From assembly GCA_029552945.1 (NCBI GenBank), contig JAKPDD010000032.1, positions 1 through 64,000 of the forward strand: a stretch of 64,000 nucleotides of DNA. Reading direction: 5' to 3'. Both the position numbers and the translations under genes were made by a program. Of this stretch, positions 26,090 through 34,969 are shown one piece after another. Below the pieces are notes generated by a model. The model did no database searches. It had not been told where the DNA came from and was given only the letters and a program-made list of their open reading frames with translations. The stretch is from Spirochaetota bacterium (lineage in GTDB: Bacteria; Spirochaetota; GWB1-36-13; JAKPDD01). The first letter of the stretch is position 1; every line of letters begins with the position of its first letter.

Positions 26090-27034
26090 TCATTTATCAA
26101 AATTAATTTTATCTTTAATTATATAGGTAGGCTTATTTTGAGATTCATGATAAACTCTTACCATAACTTCTGCTAAAAGTCCAAATCCTATAAAAAGGAC
26201 TGTCAATGCCCAAAATAGAAAAATAAGCACTAAAGATTCATCAGTCAAAAACTTTTTTGACTTTATAACCCTATAAAGATATATAAAACTCCATAATATT
26301 GCAAATATAAAGTGAAGGCCAGCAATTTTACCAAAAAAATGCATAGGTTTTGTTGAGTACGAACCAAGAAACTTCATCGCAAAAAGGTCAATTATAACCT
26401 TAAAAGTTCTCGATATACCATATTTTGACTTACCAAACTGTCTTGGATGGTGTTTTACTGGTAAATCAGTTATTTTTGCTCCAACCCAGGATGCATATAT
26501 AGGTATAAACCTATGCATATCACCATAAAGCCTGATACTCTTTAAAACATCTTTCTTATACGCTTTTAGAGAGCACCCTAAGTCCTTTACGTTAACATTG
26601 CTTATCTTTTTTATAAGTAAATTAGCTATAAAAGAGGGTATTTTTCTCGAAAATAGAGGGTCTTTTCTCTTTTTTCTCCATCCCGAAACAACATCATACC
26701 CCTCATTTATTTTATCAATAAGAGCTGGTATATCCTCAGGATCATTCTGAAGGTCTGAGTCCATTAATATTATTATTTCCCCAATTGAATAATCTATACC
26801 AGCTGCCATAGCTGCTGTTTGACCAAAGTTTTTTCTTAAGTTTATAATTTTTACATTTTTATCATTTTCAGCTATTTTAACAAGTTCATCATATGAATTG
26901 TCTTTTGAACCATCATTTACAAATATTATCTCATAACTTTTATTAAGACCTTTAAGAACCTTATCAAGCTTTTCGTAAAGTAAAGATATATTTTTCTCTT
27001 CGTTATAAACAGGCAAAACAATTGACAAGTCCAC
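26090..27034 (-). CDS. Polyprenol-phosphate glycosyltransferase (GT2, DPM1/GtrB-like)
   Basis: 314 residues. The GT2 domain starts at MDLSIVLPVYNEEKNISLLYEKL, with FVNDGSKDNS, NLRKNFGQTAAMAAGIDYS and the DxD-like DSDLQNDPEDIPALI. Two C-terminal membrane helices (about 232-255 and 270-295) place it with ArnC/GtrB/DPM1-type enzymes that put a sugar on undecaprenyl phosphate at the inner membrane. The sugar cannot be predicted. It starts 12 bases after argS, so the pair is likely cotranscribed. AAAGGAG precedes the ATG. Confidence 0.88.
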   Translation of the reverse strand: MDLSIVLPVYNEEKNISLLYEKLDKVLKGLNKSYEIIFVNDGSKDNSYDELVKIAENDKNVKIINLRKNFGQTAAMAAGIDYSIGEIIILMDSDLQNDPEDIPALIDKINEGYDVVSGWRKKRKDPLFSRKIPSFIANLLIKKISNVNVKDLGCSLKAYKKDVLKSIRLYGDMHRFIPIYASWVGAKITDLPVKHHPRQFGKSKYGISRTFKVIIDLFAMKFLGSYSTKPMHFFGKIAGLHFIFAILWSFIYLYRVIKSKKFLTDESLVLIFLFWALTVLFIGFGLLAEVMVRVYHESQNKPTYIIKDKINFDK

Positions 27035-27046
27035 TAAAAACTCCTT

Positions 27047-28588
27047 TTACATTTTTTCCGGTGATTCAATACCTAATATTTTAAGTCCCTCTTTTAAAAC
27101 ATTAGAAACAGCTTTTATTATAAACAACCTATGCTCCACAACAATACCATTGTCAATAACTCTACTTGTTTCATAAAAATTATGGAAAATACCTGAAATA
27201 TTTAAAAGATAATTTGCTAATATATGTGGTTCCATATCTATAGCAGCCTGAAAAATAGTATCTTTAAACTTAATTATTTCTATTAAGAGCTCTCTCTCAC
27301 TATTATTCATATTATCTAAACTAAAATTATCTGTATCAAGGTTATAATCACCGACTTTTGATAATATTGAGTTTATTCTTGCAAAAGCATACTGAATATA
27401 AAAGACTGGGCTACTTTTTGACTTTCTTTTTACCTCCTCTATATCAAAGTCTATAGACTGTGATGCTTTTTTAGAAACCAGTATATACCTTAAGGCATCT
27501 TTACCTATCTCATCAATGACTTCATCAAGTGTTATAATATCACCTGTTCTCTTTGACATTCTAACAGGCTCTTTATCTCTAAAAAGATTTACAAGTTGAC
27601 CTATTATAATAGAGAACCTAACCTCCCTATTACTTAAAGCCTTTATAGCAGCAGAAAGTCTATTAACATAACCATGATGATCAGCACCAAGTATATCTAT
27701 TATCCAATCAAAACCCCTCTCTATTTTAGTAAGATGGTAAGCTATATCTGGAGCAAAATATGTATAACTACCATCACTTTTTATAAGGACTCTGTCTTTA
27801 TCATCTCCATACTCAGTAGACTTAAACCATATAGCCCCATCTCTTTCATATATAAGCCCCTTAGCTTTTAAAGACTCTATTGCATGAGTTATATTGTTGT
27901 ATACCTGTGTTTCATGAAAAAAATTATTAAAAAATACATTAAATCTCTCTAAAGTTTTTTTCTGTTGGTCCAAAAAATAAAGATGTGGATTATCTTCATT
28001 TATAGCTTCCTTAATATACTCTCCCCTGTAACCATCCTCAGGTATCTGCTCCCCTTTTCTTAAAGCAACCACTGTTTTTTTTAGGTTTTCTATCTGTTTC
28101 CCAGCATCATTTACATAAAACTCTCTATAAACATCATAGCCAACTTTTTCCAGAAGTCTTGCAATACTATCGCCAAGTGCAGCCCACCTACCATGCCCTA
28201 TATGCAAAGGCCCTGTAGGATTTGCTGAAACAAACTCTATTATTACTTTTCTATCTTTTTTAGGAAAATCAAAATTTTCTTTTTCAAAATTTTTTTTAAC
28301 AAGATCCTTTATAAAATCATTTGTAAGAAAAATATTTAAAAAACCTGGTCTTGCAGGTTCTGTTTTTATAAGATTTTGATTAGAATTTATATTATCTGAC
28401 AATTTTTCAACTATACTAAATGGATTCTGCTTAAGTTCTTTTGAAAGGTTAAAACCTATAGGAAAGGCAAAGTCTCCCATCTGTTTTGAAGGAGGGATCT
28501 CAAGCTTAATATTTTTATCAATTTTTATTTTAAAGAGGTTGTTAGCATTTTCAATTATAATATCTTTTAATATCTCTGAGACCATCAT
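27047..28588 (-). CDS. argS: Arginyl-tRNA synthetase
   Basis: 513 residues. The N-terminal additional domain (IPPSKQMGDFAFPIGFNLSK) is followed by the class I HIGH motif in SANPTGPLHIGHGRWAALGD, ILGADHHGYVNRL, the KMSKS equivalent RMSKRTG and the C-terminal anticodon-binding helices ending in LKEGLKILGIESPEKM, the typical ArgS tail. It is slightly shorter than the 550-580 residues of many ArgS, but no motif is missing, so it is complete rather than truncated. Two adjacent ATGs are possible starts and neither has a good Shine-Dalgarno. Confidence 0.95.
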   Translation of the reverse strand: MMVSEILKDIIIENANNLFKIKIDKNIKLEIPPSKQMGDFAFPIGFNLSKELKQNPFSIVEKLSDNINSNQNLIKTEPARPGFLNIFLTNDFIKDLVKKNFEKENFDFPKKDRKVIIEFVSANPTGPLHIGHGRWAALGDSIARLLEKVGYDVYREFYVNDAGKQIENLKKTVVALRKGEQIPEDGYRGEYIKEAINEDNPHLYFLDQQKKTLERFNVFFNNFFHETQVYNNITHAIESLKAKGLIYERDGAIWFKSTEYGDDKDRVLIKSDGSYTYFAPDIAYHLTKIERGFDWIIDILGADHHGYVNRLSAAIKALSNREVRFSIIIGQLVNLFRDKEPVRMSKRTGDIITLDEVIDEIGKDALRYILVSKKASQSIDFDIEEVKRKSKSSPVFYIQYAFARINSILSKVGDYNLDTDNFSLDNMNNSERELLIEIIKFKDTIFQAAIDMEPHILANYLLNISGIFHNFYETSRVIDNGIVVEHRLFIIKAVSNVLKEGLKILGIESPEKM

Positions 28589-28630
28589 AAACTTAAAACC
28601 TCAATTTTGTATATTTAAAAATAATAAACA

Positions 28631-28666
28631 TTTTACTTTTTTAACTCTTTTTATTGAAAAGTAAAA
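28631..28666. repeat. 10-bp perfect inverted repeat between argS and rpmE
   Basis: TTTTACTTTT and AAAAGTAAAA separated by 16 bases, in the divergent gap between argS and rpmE. It could be an operator or an RNA hairpin in a leader; no U-tract makes it look like a terminator. Confidence 0.4.
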
Positions 28667-28754
28667 ATAATAATCTTTATTGTTTTGGATAAGTACCTAA
28701 GTTTAAGTAAATTTAATATTGAGCTTATTTACTAAAAATAAAAAGAGGAAAAGT

Positions 28755-28982
28755 ATGAAAAAAGATATACATCCAAAATACTATAACGATGCAAAAATAA
28801 TATGTAACTGTGGCAATGTAATAATTACAGGTTCAACTATAAAAGAAAGACATATAGAAGTATGTTCAAAGTGTCATCCATTCTTTACTGGTGAGCATAG
28901 AATAGTTGACATGACGGGTAGAGTAGATAAGTTTAATAAAAAATATGAAAAATTCTTTTCTAATAAAGACAAGAAAAAATAA
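28755..28982 (+). CDS. rpmE: 50S ribosomal protein L31 (zinc-binding type)
   Basis: 75 residues from the ATG at 28755, which has AGAGGAAAAGT directly upstream and gives the standard L31 start [10 protein letters not shown]; the track's earlier start adds 12 residues that do not belong to L31. The zinc ligands are present (CNCGN and CSKCHPF), marking the C+ form that binds zinc, and the [23 protein letters not shown] end is typical. It is followed after 18 bases by the DUF1385 gene, a common pairing in bacteria. Confidence 0.95.
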   Translation: MKKDIHPKYYNDAKIICNCGNVIITGSTIKERHIEVCSKCHPFFTGEHRIVDMTGRVDKFNKKYEKFFSNKDKKK

Positions 28983-29000
28983 AGAAAAAGATAGTAATTT

Positions 29001-29906
29001 ATGAGTAATAATATAGGTGGTCAGGCTGTTATAGAAGGCGTTATGATGAGGGATAAAACTCATTATAGCGTTGCAGTCAGACTTGAAAATGGAACAATAA
29101 TAACTGACCTCCAAAAAATAAAAAAATGGCATAAGTTTTTTGATCTTCCTTTTATTCGAGGAATAAAAGCACTATACGAAAATCTTACAATAGGTTATAA
29201 GACACTGGATTGGTCAGCTAAATGTTTTGAAAAGGAAAAAAAAGAGAGTTCTATTATCTCTTTTATCTCATTAATAATATCATTAATATTTGGTATAGGG
29301 TTATTCATAGTTCTCCCTAACCTTGTTGTACATTATCTTTTAGGTCTTGTTGAAGAAAAAACACCCATCTTGTACAATATCCTTGCAGGAATTGTAAGAC
29401 TATTAGTTTTTTTTATTTATGTAGTTATAATATCTTTTTTCAAAGATGTAAAAAGAATATTTCAATACCATGGAGCTGAACACAAGGTTATTCACACCTA
29501 TGAAAGAAATGAAAAACTAATATATGATAATATAAAAAAGTACCCTACTCTACACAAAAGATGCGGAACATCTTTTATATTTTTGCTAATATTTATATCA
29601 ATAATAATATTTTCAATAGTACCGCCAGTATTAAGTCAAATATTTCCTGATTTTAACTCCTATAGCTTGTTTTTAAAAAAAATATTAATACTATCATCTC
29701 ACATTATACTTATCCCTCTATTAGGTTCAATAAGTTATGAACTTCTAAAAGTATCAGCAAAAGAGAATTTAACTTCAAAAATACTATCAATACTCTCATA
29801 TCCAGGTCTCTTTTTTCAAAAAATTACAACAAAAGAACCAGATGAAAAACAGGTTGAGGTAGCAGTAAAAGCACTGGAAGTTTTAATTAATAAAAACAAT
29901 TCTTAA
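29001..29906 (+). CDS. DUF1385 (YqhQ-like) membrane protein
   Basis: 301 residues. The N-terminus IGGQAVIEGVMMRDKTHYSVAVR and the FQYHGAEHKVIHTYE motif, with conserved His and Glu that suggest a metal site, identify the DUF1385/YqhQ family; HKRCGTSFIFLLIF is a further conserved segment. Four or five membrane helices follow residue 80. The biochemical function is unknown. The gene neighbours rpmE as in many genomes, although the usual prmC and prfA are not present here. Confidence 0.85.
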   Translation: MSNNIGGQAVIEGVMMRDKTHYSVAVRLENGTIITDLQKIKKWHKFFDLPFIRGIKALYENLTIGYKTLDWSAKCFEKEKKESSIISFISLIISLIFGIGLFIVLPNLVVHYLLGLVEEKTPILYNILAGIVRLLVFFIYVVIISFFKDVKRIFQYHGAEHKVIHTYERNEKLIYDNIKKYPTLHKRCGTSFIFLLIFISIIIFSIVPPVLSQIFPDFNSYSLFLKKILILSSHIILIPLLGSISYELLKVSAKENLTSKILSILSYPGLFFQKITTKEPDEKQVEVAVKALEVLINKNNS

Positions 29907-29940
29907 AAAAGAAGAAATAAGTTAAAAAATAATAGAATTT

Positions 29941-30411
29941 CTAAAACTCCCATGAAAAAAAATTAAAATACCAGTTATAATTATTAAAACTCTCCTGGTA
30001 TGTCACAATCTTATCCTCAAAGTTATACACTTTTTGAGCCTTAACGTAGTGTATAAACTGAGAATCATTCCTTGCTATAAATAACGCAATTATTGCAGAT
30101 GTTATTACAGCAAAGTAAAGGTTTTTATCACTAAGTTTACCTATCTGGGTTTTATCTCTAAAACTTGCTTGTAATATCTGGTCGTAGAGTAAAAATTGAT
30201 ACATCCAGAGATAGCCAAAAGATATAAAAAAAACTATCTCTCCCCTCCTTAAAAGACTCTCCTCTTCTGGCTCAATATTAAGTTTTTTTAACATTTTAAA
30301 ATGTATTGAGTCATCACTATTTTCTATAGTATCTGAGTATATAAAAAGGGGAAATAATAGAATAAAAACTAGAAAAATTGAAGCAATTTTTTTAAACCCA
30401 GTATTTACCAT
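29941..30411 (-). CDS. Unknown secreted or membrane protein
   Basis: 156 residues from the ATG at 30411 (the track uses TTG at 30423; neither has a convincing Shine-Dalgarno). It has a signal peptide or first helix (KKIASIFLVFILLFPLFIYS) and two further hydrophobic stretches (IVFFISFGYLWMYQFLLY and LYFAVITSAIIALFIA). No family is recognised. Its start overlaps the end of mtnP by 20 bases, so translation is probably coupled. Small spirochaete envelope proteins of this kind are common and poorly conserved. Confidence 0.55.
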   Translation of the reverse strand: MVNTGFKKIASIFLVFILLFPLFIYSDTIENSDDSIHFKMLKKLNIEPEEESLLRRGEIVFFISFGYLWMYQFLLYDQILQASFRDKTQIGKLSDKNLYFAVITSAIIALFIARNDSQFIHYVKAQKVYNFEDKIVTYQESFNNYNWYFNFFSWEF

Positions 30412-31240
30412 AAAATATCTCAAGTTTTTTTCTTATTTTTCTCGGCAATTTAACCTCTTTAAGGTTAGTTACTATAGCATTTTTTGCAGCAGAATGACAT
30501 ACACACTCTTTTTCTTCTATTCCTTTAACTATATCTGGAATAAGTTTTTTTAAGGTCTCAATATTATATTTCATATTGCTTATAACCATTTCAACAGTTA
30601 CATCCTCTTCATGCCAGCAATCATAATCAGTTGATAAAGCTATCATTGAATAACATATTTCTGACTCCCTGAATATTTTAGCTTCAGGAATAGCAGTCAT
30701 ACCTATAATGTCAGCACCCCACGACCTATAAAGATTACTTTCTGCTCTTGTAGAAAATTGAGGGCCTTCAATACATAAATATGTTTTTCCTTTATGAACA
30801 TTAGGTATTTTAGAAATTATTATCTCATATATCTTATTTGAGGTATCAATACAGAAAGGGTCTGCCATACTAACATGTCCTACAATAGGGTGTTCAAAAA
30901 GTGTTTGATTTCTTAATTTTGTCCTGTCAATTATCTGAAACGGTATAACAAAGTCTCTTGGTTTTATCTCCTCCTTAAGACTACCAACAGCACTTATAGC
31001 AATAACCTTGGATATTCCCAATTTTTTAAAAGCCCATGCAGCAGCTTTTACAGGAAGTTCTGTAGGTGAATATATATGACCTTTACCGTGTCTTGGTAAA
31101 AAAGCAACCTCTTTGCCTTCTATCTTCGCAATAGTAATGGGAGCACTTGTTTTTCCAAATGGAGTCTTAATATTAATCTCTTTTATTTTTTCTATATTTT
31201 CTATGTCATAGATTCCGCTTCCGCCTATTATTCCTATCAT
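30392..31240 (-). CDS. mtnP: S-methyl-5'-thioadenosine phosphorylase
   Basis: 282 residues of the purine phosphorylase MTAP group: GIIGGSGIYDIENI at the phosphate site, FLPRHGKGHIYSPTELP, ISAVGSLKEEIKPRDFVIP, GPQFSTRAESNLYRSWGADIIGMTAIPEA and ALSTDYDCWHEEDVTVE. The last two motifs (MTA/purine and ribose contacts) distinguish it from PNP. It splits methylthioadenosine into adenine and methylthioribose-1-phosphate in polyamine and methionine salvage. No other salvage gene is adjacent. The ATG is preceded by AAAGGAG. Confidence 0.93.
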   Translation of the reverse strand: MIGIIGGSGIYDIENIEKIKEINIKTPFGKTSAPITIAKIEGKEVAFLPRHGKGHIYSPTELPVKAAAWAFKKLGISKVIAISAVGSLKEEIKPRDFVIPFQIIDRTKLRNQTLFEHPIVGHVSMADPFCIDTSNKIYEIIISKIPNVHKGKTYLCIEGPQFSTRAESNLYRSWGADIIGMTAIPEAKIFRESEICYSMIALSTDYDCWHEEDVTVEMVISNMKYNIETLKKLIPDIVKGIEEKECVCHSAAKNAIVTNLKEVKLPRKIRKKLEIFYGKYWV

Positions 31241-31337
31241 TATTTACTCCTTTACTTTTTTAAAACAAAGATTAAAATTTAATTTATAAAATTTCAGATT
31301 AAATTTTAATTCTTATCAAATAAAATTGGAAATTTTT

Positions 31338-32894
31338 ATGAGTAATACAGCATTAAAATTAAGGCCACAAAAATTTGAAGAGTTTATTGGTCAAGAACAC
31401 ATAGTTGAAATACTAAAAAACTCAATTAAAAACAATACAATATCTCACGCATATCTATTTTCAGGCCCAAGAGGTGTTGGGAAAACATCAACAGCAAGAG
31501 TATTTGCAAAAGCACTTAACTGTGAAAAAGGTCCATCTATTAACCCATGCAATAAATGCAAGAATTGTGTTGAAATAACAAAAGGAATATCACCTGATGT
31601 AATAGAGATAGATGCAGCATCAAATAGAGGAATTGATCAGATAAGAGAGATAAGATCAAACGTCCAATACCTGCCAGCATATTCAAGGTATAAAGTCTAC
31701 ATAATAGATGAAGTACATATGTTAACAGATGCAGCATTTAATGCACTACTAAAAACACTTGAGGAGCCACCATCACATGTTGTTTTCATACTTGCCACAA
31801 CAGAACCTCATAAAGTAAAACTTACCATAAGATCAAGATGTCAACATTTTAGATTTAAAGCTCTCTCAATAAAAGAGATAAAAGATCATCTTGCTATAGT
31901 ATGTAATAAGCTAGGAATAAAATATGAAAATAATGCTCTAGAAATTATAGCAAGATTAGCTGAAGGTTCTGTAAGAGATTCACTTAGTATACTTGACCAG
32001 GTAGCAATATATAGCAACTTTGATATAAAAGAAAAAGCAATAAAAGAGATAATAGGATATATACCAGATGAAATAATTGAAAGCTTTATTGAAAGTATAG
32101 TAAAAAAAGATATAAAGAAAATGTACTTACTGATAGAAGAGATTTACAACAATGGAATTGATATAAGCTTTTTTATAGAAGAACTTATAAACAGTTTTAA
32201 AGGAATACTCTTTACTAGAAACAATATCAACATAAACGAAAAAGAATTTTACAAAAAATTTATAAATGAATTTGACAACTATCAGTTAAATAAAATAATA
32301 GAAATACTTTTTGACTTATCTAAAGAAATAAAAAATATGGATAAAGAGCGGTGGTTTGTTGAAAACAGATTCATATATCTTACAAATTATAAAAACTTCA
32401 TAGAATTAAATGAAATACTAAGAAAAATAACAGAAATTGAAAAAAATCTTGGTGTAACCTTAGTTGAAAACAAAAATAATGAAGAAGGTAAATATAATAG
32501 ATTATTTGAAAAAGATGAAATACAAAGTGAAATAAAAGACAAAAAAGAGATAATAACAGATATAGATAATAATACAAAAAAAAATTTAGAGGAAATATGG
32601 AAAACATTTAAACAGAAAATAGCAGAAAAATCACCAAAATGGATAGCAATACTTGACAATGTAAAAGATGTAAAATATGAAAACAAAACACTTAAGTTAA
32701 TATTTTTAAATCCTTATGAAGAGGGTTTCTTTAATAAAGAAAATGAATTAAATAAACAGTTAAAAGAATTTTTTAATAAATTTGATTTTACAATAAAAAA
32801 TATTGAGACAAAGGTAAATAAGGTAATAAAAGAAGAAAAAAAAATAAATATTGTTGAATTAATAAAAAAAGAGTTTGATGGTAGGGAGGTTTAA
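31338..32894 (+). CDS. dnaX: DNA polymerase III subunit tau (gamma/tau)
   Basis: 518 residues from the ATG at 31338; the track's TTG start at 31326 is unlikely because its own bases form the GGA Shine-Dalgarno. The AAA+ clamp-loader region is complete: LRPQKFEEFIGQEH, Walker A GPRGVGKTSTARVFAKAL, the four zinc cysteines (C..CNKCKNC), Walker B YIIDEVHMLT and LEEPPSHVVFILATTEPHK. The C-terminal ~150 residues are Lys/Glu-rich, as in tau. A run of nine A at codons 413-416 could allow slippage to a 424-residue gamma-like product. It heads a seven-gene operon. Confidence 0.95.
   Translation: MSNTALKLRPQKFEEFIGQEHIVEILKNSIKNNTISHAYLFSGPRGVGKTSTARVFAKALNCEKGPSINPCNKCKNCVEITKGISPDVIEIDAASNRGIDQIREIRSNVQYLPAYSRYKVYIIDEVHMLTDAAFNALLKTLEEPPSHVVFILATTEPHKVKLTIRSRCQHFRFKALSIKEIKDHLAIVCNKLGIKYENNALEIIARLAEGSVRDSLSILDQVAIYSNFDIKEKAIKEIIGYIPDEIIESFIESIVKKDIKKMYLLIEEIYNNGIDISFFIEELINSFKGILFTRNNININEKEFYKKFINEFDNYQLNKIIEILFDLSKEIKNMDKERWFVENRFIYLTNYKNFIELNEILRKITEIEKNLGVTLVENKNNEEGKYNRLFEKDEIQSEIKDKKEIITDIDNNTKKNLEEIWKTFKQKIAEKSPKWIAILDNVKDVKYENKTLKLIFLNPYEEGFFNKENELNKQLKEFFNKFDFTIKNIETKVNKVIKEEKKINIVELIKKEFDGREV
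32576..32584 (+). other. A9 homopolymer, candidate slippage site in dnaX
   Basis: Nine consecutive A within ACA-AAA-AAA-AAT. A shift to the -1 frame adds eight new residues and then reaches TAA; the +1 frame stops almost at once at TAG. Both would release a clamp-loader core without the tau tail, like the gamma form made by slippage at an A9 run in Thermus thermophilus dnaX. Confidence 0.4.
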
Positions 32895-32895
32895 A

Positions 32896-33252
32896 ATGGA
32901 TGATATTTTTGAAAAACTTTTTTCAAGTCTATCTAAATCAGGATTTAATCTTGAGAGTTTAATGAATAACCCATTAATAGCAAATATAAGCAATAACATA
33001 AAAGGAAGTTTTGCAAATATCGAAGTAAACGGAAGTTCAGGTGGTGGTATGGTTGAAGTCACAGTAAAACCGGGTCCTAAGGTAGAAAAAATAAATATAT
33101 CTGATGAAGTATTTAAAGAAAATGACAAAGAGATGTTACAGGAGTTAATAATAGCAGCACTCAACGATGCGTTCTCAAGATTGGAAGAAGTTATTATGAA
33201 AGAGACACAAAAACAAGCTATGAACTTATTTAACAATATGAGATTTAAATGA
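32896..33252 (+). CDS. ybaB: YbaB/EbfC family nucleoid-associated protein
   Basis: 118 residues from the ATG at 32896, one base after the dnaX stop and preceded by GGGAGG; the track's start inside dnaX adds a spurious MMVGRFK. It has the family core with FANIEVNGSSGGGMVEVTVKPGPKVEKINISDEV and MLQELIIAALNDAFSRLEE. YbaB/EbfC dimers bind DNA without strong specificity; in Borrelia EbfC is a known nucleoid protein. The dnaX-ybaB-recR order is widely conserved, which makes the assignment safe. Confidence 0.93.
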   Translation: MDDIFEKLFSSLSKSGFNLESLMNNPLIANISNNIKGSFANIEVNGSSGGGMVEVTVKPGPKVEKINISDEVFKENDKEMLQELIIAALNDAFSRLEEVIMKETQKQAMNLFNNMRFK

Positions 33253-33863
33253 CACACCCACCAGTTTTAGAAAAAATAATAAATAATTTTAGAAAATTAC
33301 CAGGCATAGGTCCAAAATCAGCAGAAAAAATAGCACTTTTCCTTATAGATTCAAATCCAAAATTTATAAAAGAGTTTTATGAATCAATAAAAGATATTAT
33401 TGGTAATATAAAAAAGTGTAAAATATGCTTTTCAATAACAACAACTGACACATGTAATATATGCTCTTCAAACCTAAGAAATAAAAATACTATATGTGTT
33501 GTTGAAACATATAAAGACCTTATCATGATAGAAAATATAGGTGAATATGATGGTTTATATCATATACTTGAAGGAAGACTTTCACCAATAAAAAATATAA
33601 ACCCAGAAAACTTAAGAATAAAAGAGTTAATGGAGAGAATAAAGAACCCAGAAAATAACATAAAAGAGGTAATAATTGCAACAAGCCCTAACATGGAAGG
33701 AGATGCAACTGGATTTTATATTGCACAGGAAATAAAAAAAAATAACATAAATGTTAAAATAACAAGACTTGCCAAAGGTCTTCCTTCGGGGGCAGACCTT
33801 GAATTCGCAGATAGATTAACTCTTATAAACTCATTAAAAAATAGAGAAGAGATGAAAATATGA
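33249..33863 (+). CDS. recR: Recombination protein RecR
   Basis: 204 residues. It has the helix-hairpin-helix FRKLPGIGPKSAEKIALFL, a four-cysteine zinc finger (KKCKICFSI...DTCNICSS) and a TOPRIM domain (ICVVETYKDLIMIE...EGRLSPIKNI, EVIIATSPNMEGDATGFYIA), ending with VKITRLAKGLPSGADLEFADRLTL. RecR works with RecO and RecF to load RecA at gaps. It overlaps ybaB by four bases (ATGA) and the next gene by four bases. Confidence 0.95.
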   Translation: MTHPPVLEKIINNFRKLPGIGPKSAEKIALFLIDSNPKFIKEFYESIKDIIGNIKKCKICFSITTTDTCNICSSNLRNKNTICVVETYKDLIMIENIGEYDGLYHILEGRLSPIKNINPENLRIKELMERIKNPENNIKEVIIATSPNMEGDATGFYIAQEIKKNNINVKITRLAKGLPSGADLEFADRLTLINSLKNREEMKI

Positions 33864-34969
33864 AAAAAATAACACTTACTTGTATAATATTATTGATCTC
33901 TATTTATTCCTGCAAAAACATCAAAACCATGGAACAGAGTATAGTATCTGTAATACCCTTTGAAAAAATAAACATAACTTCTGAAGAGATAAATAAAATA
34001 TCTTTCTATTATAATGAAGGGCTATATATTTCAAATCCAATCAGAGGAATATTTGGTATAAGTAAAAATGATATATTTTTAACAATAGGAGAAAAAGCAG
34101 AAGAATATAATATGCCTGATAAACTCTCATGGGAAAGTGAGTTTACACAATTTTTAAAAAACTTAACTGGAGAAGAAGTAAAAGATAATCTAAATAATAA
34201 AAAACTTGAAAAAAGAATATTTGTTAATTATAAATTCAACAAAATAGGTAAAATAATTCTTGGAAATGATAAATCTATATTTATAGAACATATAAAAGAA
34301 AATGGTAAAGAGATTCTAAAGTTTTCAGAAAATGGGGAGTTTTTATATAGGATAGGACTTAACGGTAGAGACGACCAAAACCTATTCACACCAGAGACAG
34401 TAATAATAAAAATGTATGTAAACTCTGAAAACGGCCTATGGATAAAATACAGTCTAAACAGTATGTTATATCTAAAGTACTACAACAAATACGGCAAAAA
34501 TCTTATTGTATTAGATGAAAACTCTATAAATAATGCAATAAACCCCTATATACCTATAAAAGAGGGTGATTTTTATCAGATAGAAGATATTTTCCCACTT
34601 ATGAACTCAGTTAATATAGGTATTATAGTGAATGTATATAAAAAAAATGAAAAATATAATATAAAAGATAAAATATACATAGAACTTAATAAAAACCTGT
34701 CAACAGAAAATTACTGGACTTTTAAAGAACATGAAATAGTTTTTTTTGATATAAACGTAAATGAGCAACTTGTATTTCTTTCTTATTTGCCTGAAGAAAA
34801 CTCAAATATTGTATATGTGGTAGACAAGGATGGTAAGCTAATATATGAGAAAAAAATTTTATTAAGAAAATTTAACGCAAAAAAGGTTGATCTATTTTTA
34901 AGTGCAGAAGGGATATTAACTGGAATTTACAGAAAAGATGATAATCTGGTTATAATACAATGGAAATAG
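33860..34969 (+). CDS. Predicted lipoprotein, possibly propeller-like
   Basis: 369 residues. The N-terminus KKITLTCIILLISIYSCKN is a lipoprotein signal with a spirochaete-style lipobox ending at Cys18. The body is beta-rich with repeated strand pairs (KIGKIILGNDKSIFIEHI, FSENGEFLYRIGLNGRD, VDKDGKLIYEKKILLRKF), as in beta-propeller or NHL-like folds; spirochaetes have such a conserved lipoprotein family, but I cannot name it with confidence. It would sit in the periplasm or outer membrane. It overlaps recR by 4 bases and nnr by 10, so it is part of the same operon although functionally unrelated. Confidence 0.65.
   Translation: MKKITLTCIILLISIYSCKNIKTMEQSIVSVIPFEKINITSEEINKISFYYNEGLYISNPIRGIFGISKNDIFLTIGEKAEEYNMPDKLSWESEFTQFLKNLTGEEVKDNLNNKKLEKRIFVNYKFNKIGKIILGNDKSIFIEHIKENGKEILKFSENGEFLYRIGLNGRDDQNLFTPETVIIKMYVNSENGLWIKYSLNSMLYLKYYNKYGKNLIVLDENSINNAINPYIPIKEGDFYQIEDIFPLMNSVNIGIIVNVYKKNEKYNIKDKIYIELNKNLSTENYWTFKEHEIVFFDINVNEQLVFLSYLPEENSNIVYVVDKDGKLIYEKKILLRKFNAKKVDLFLSAEGILTGIYRKDDNLVIIQWK

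Noticed and set aside
27047-28588. Truncated argS
   Set aside because: Although shorter than many ArgS, both class I motifs, the N-terminal domain and the typical C-terminal end are present.
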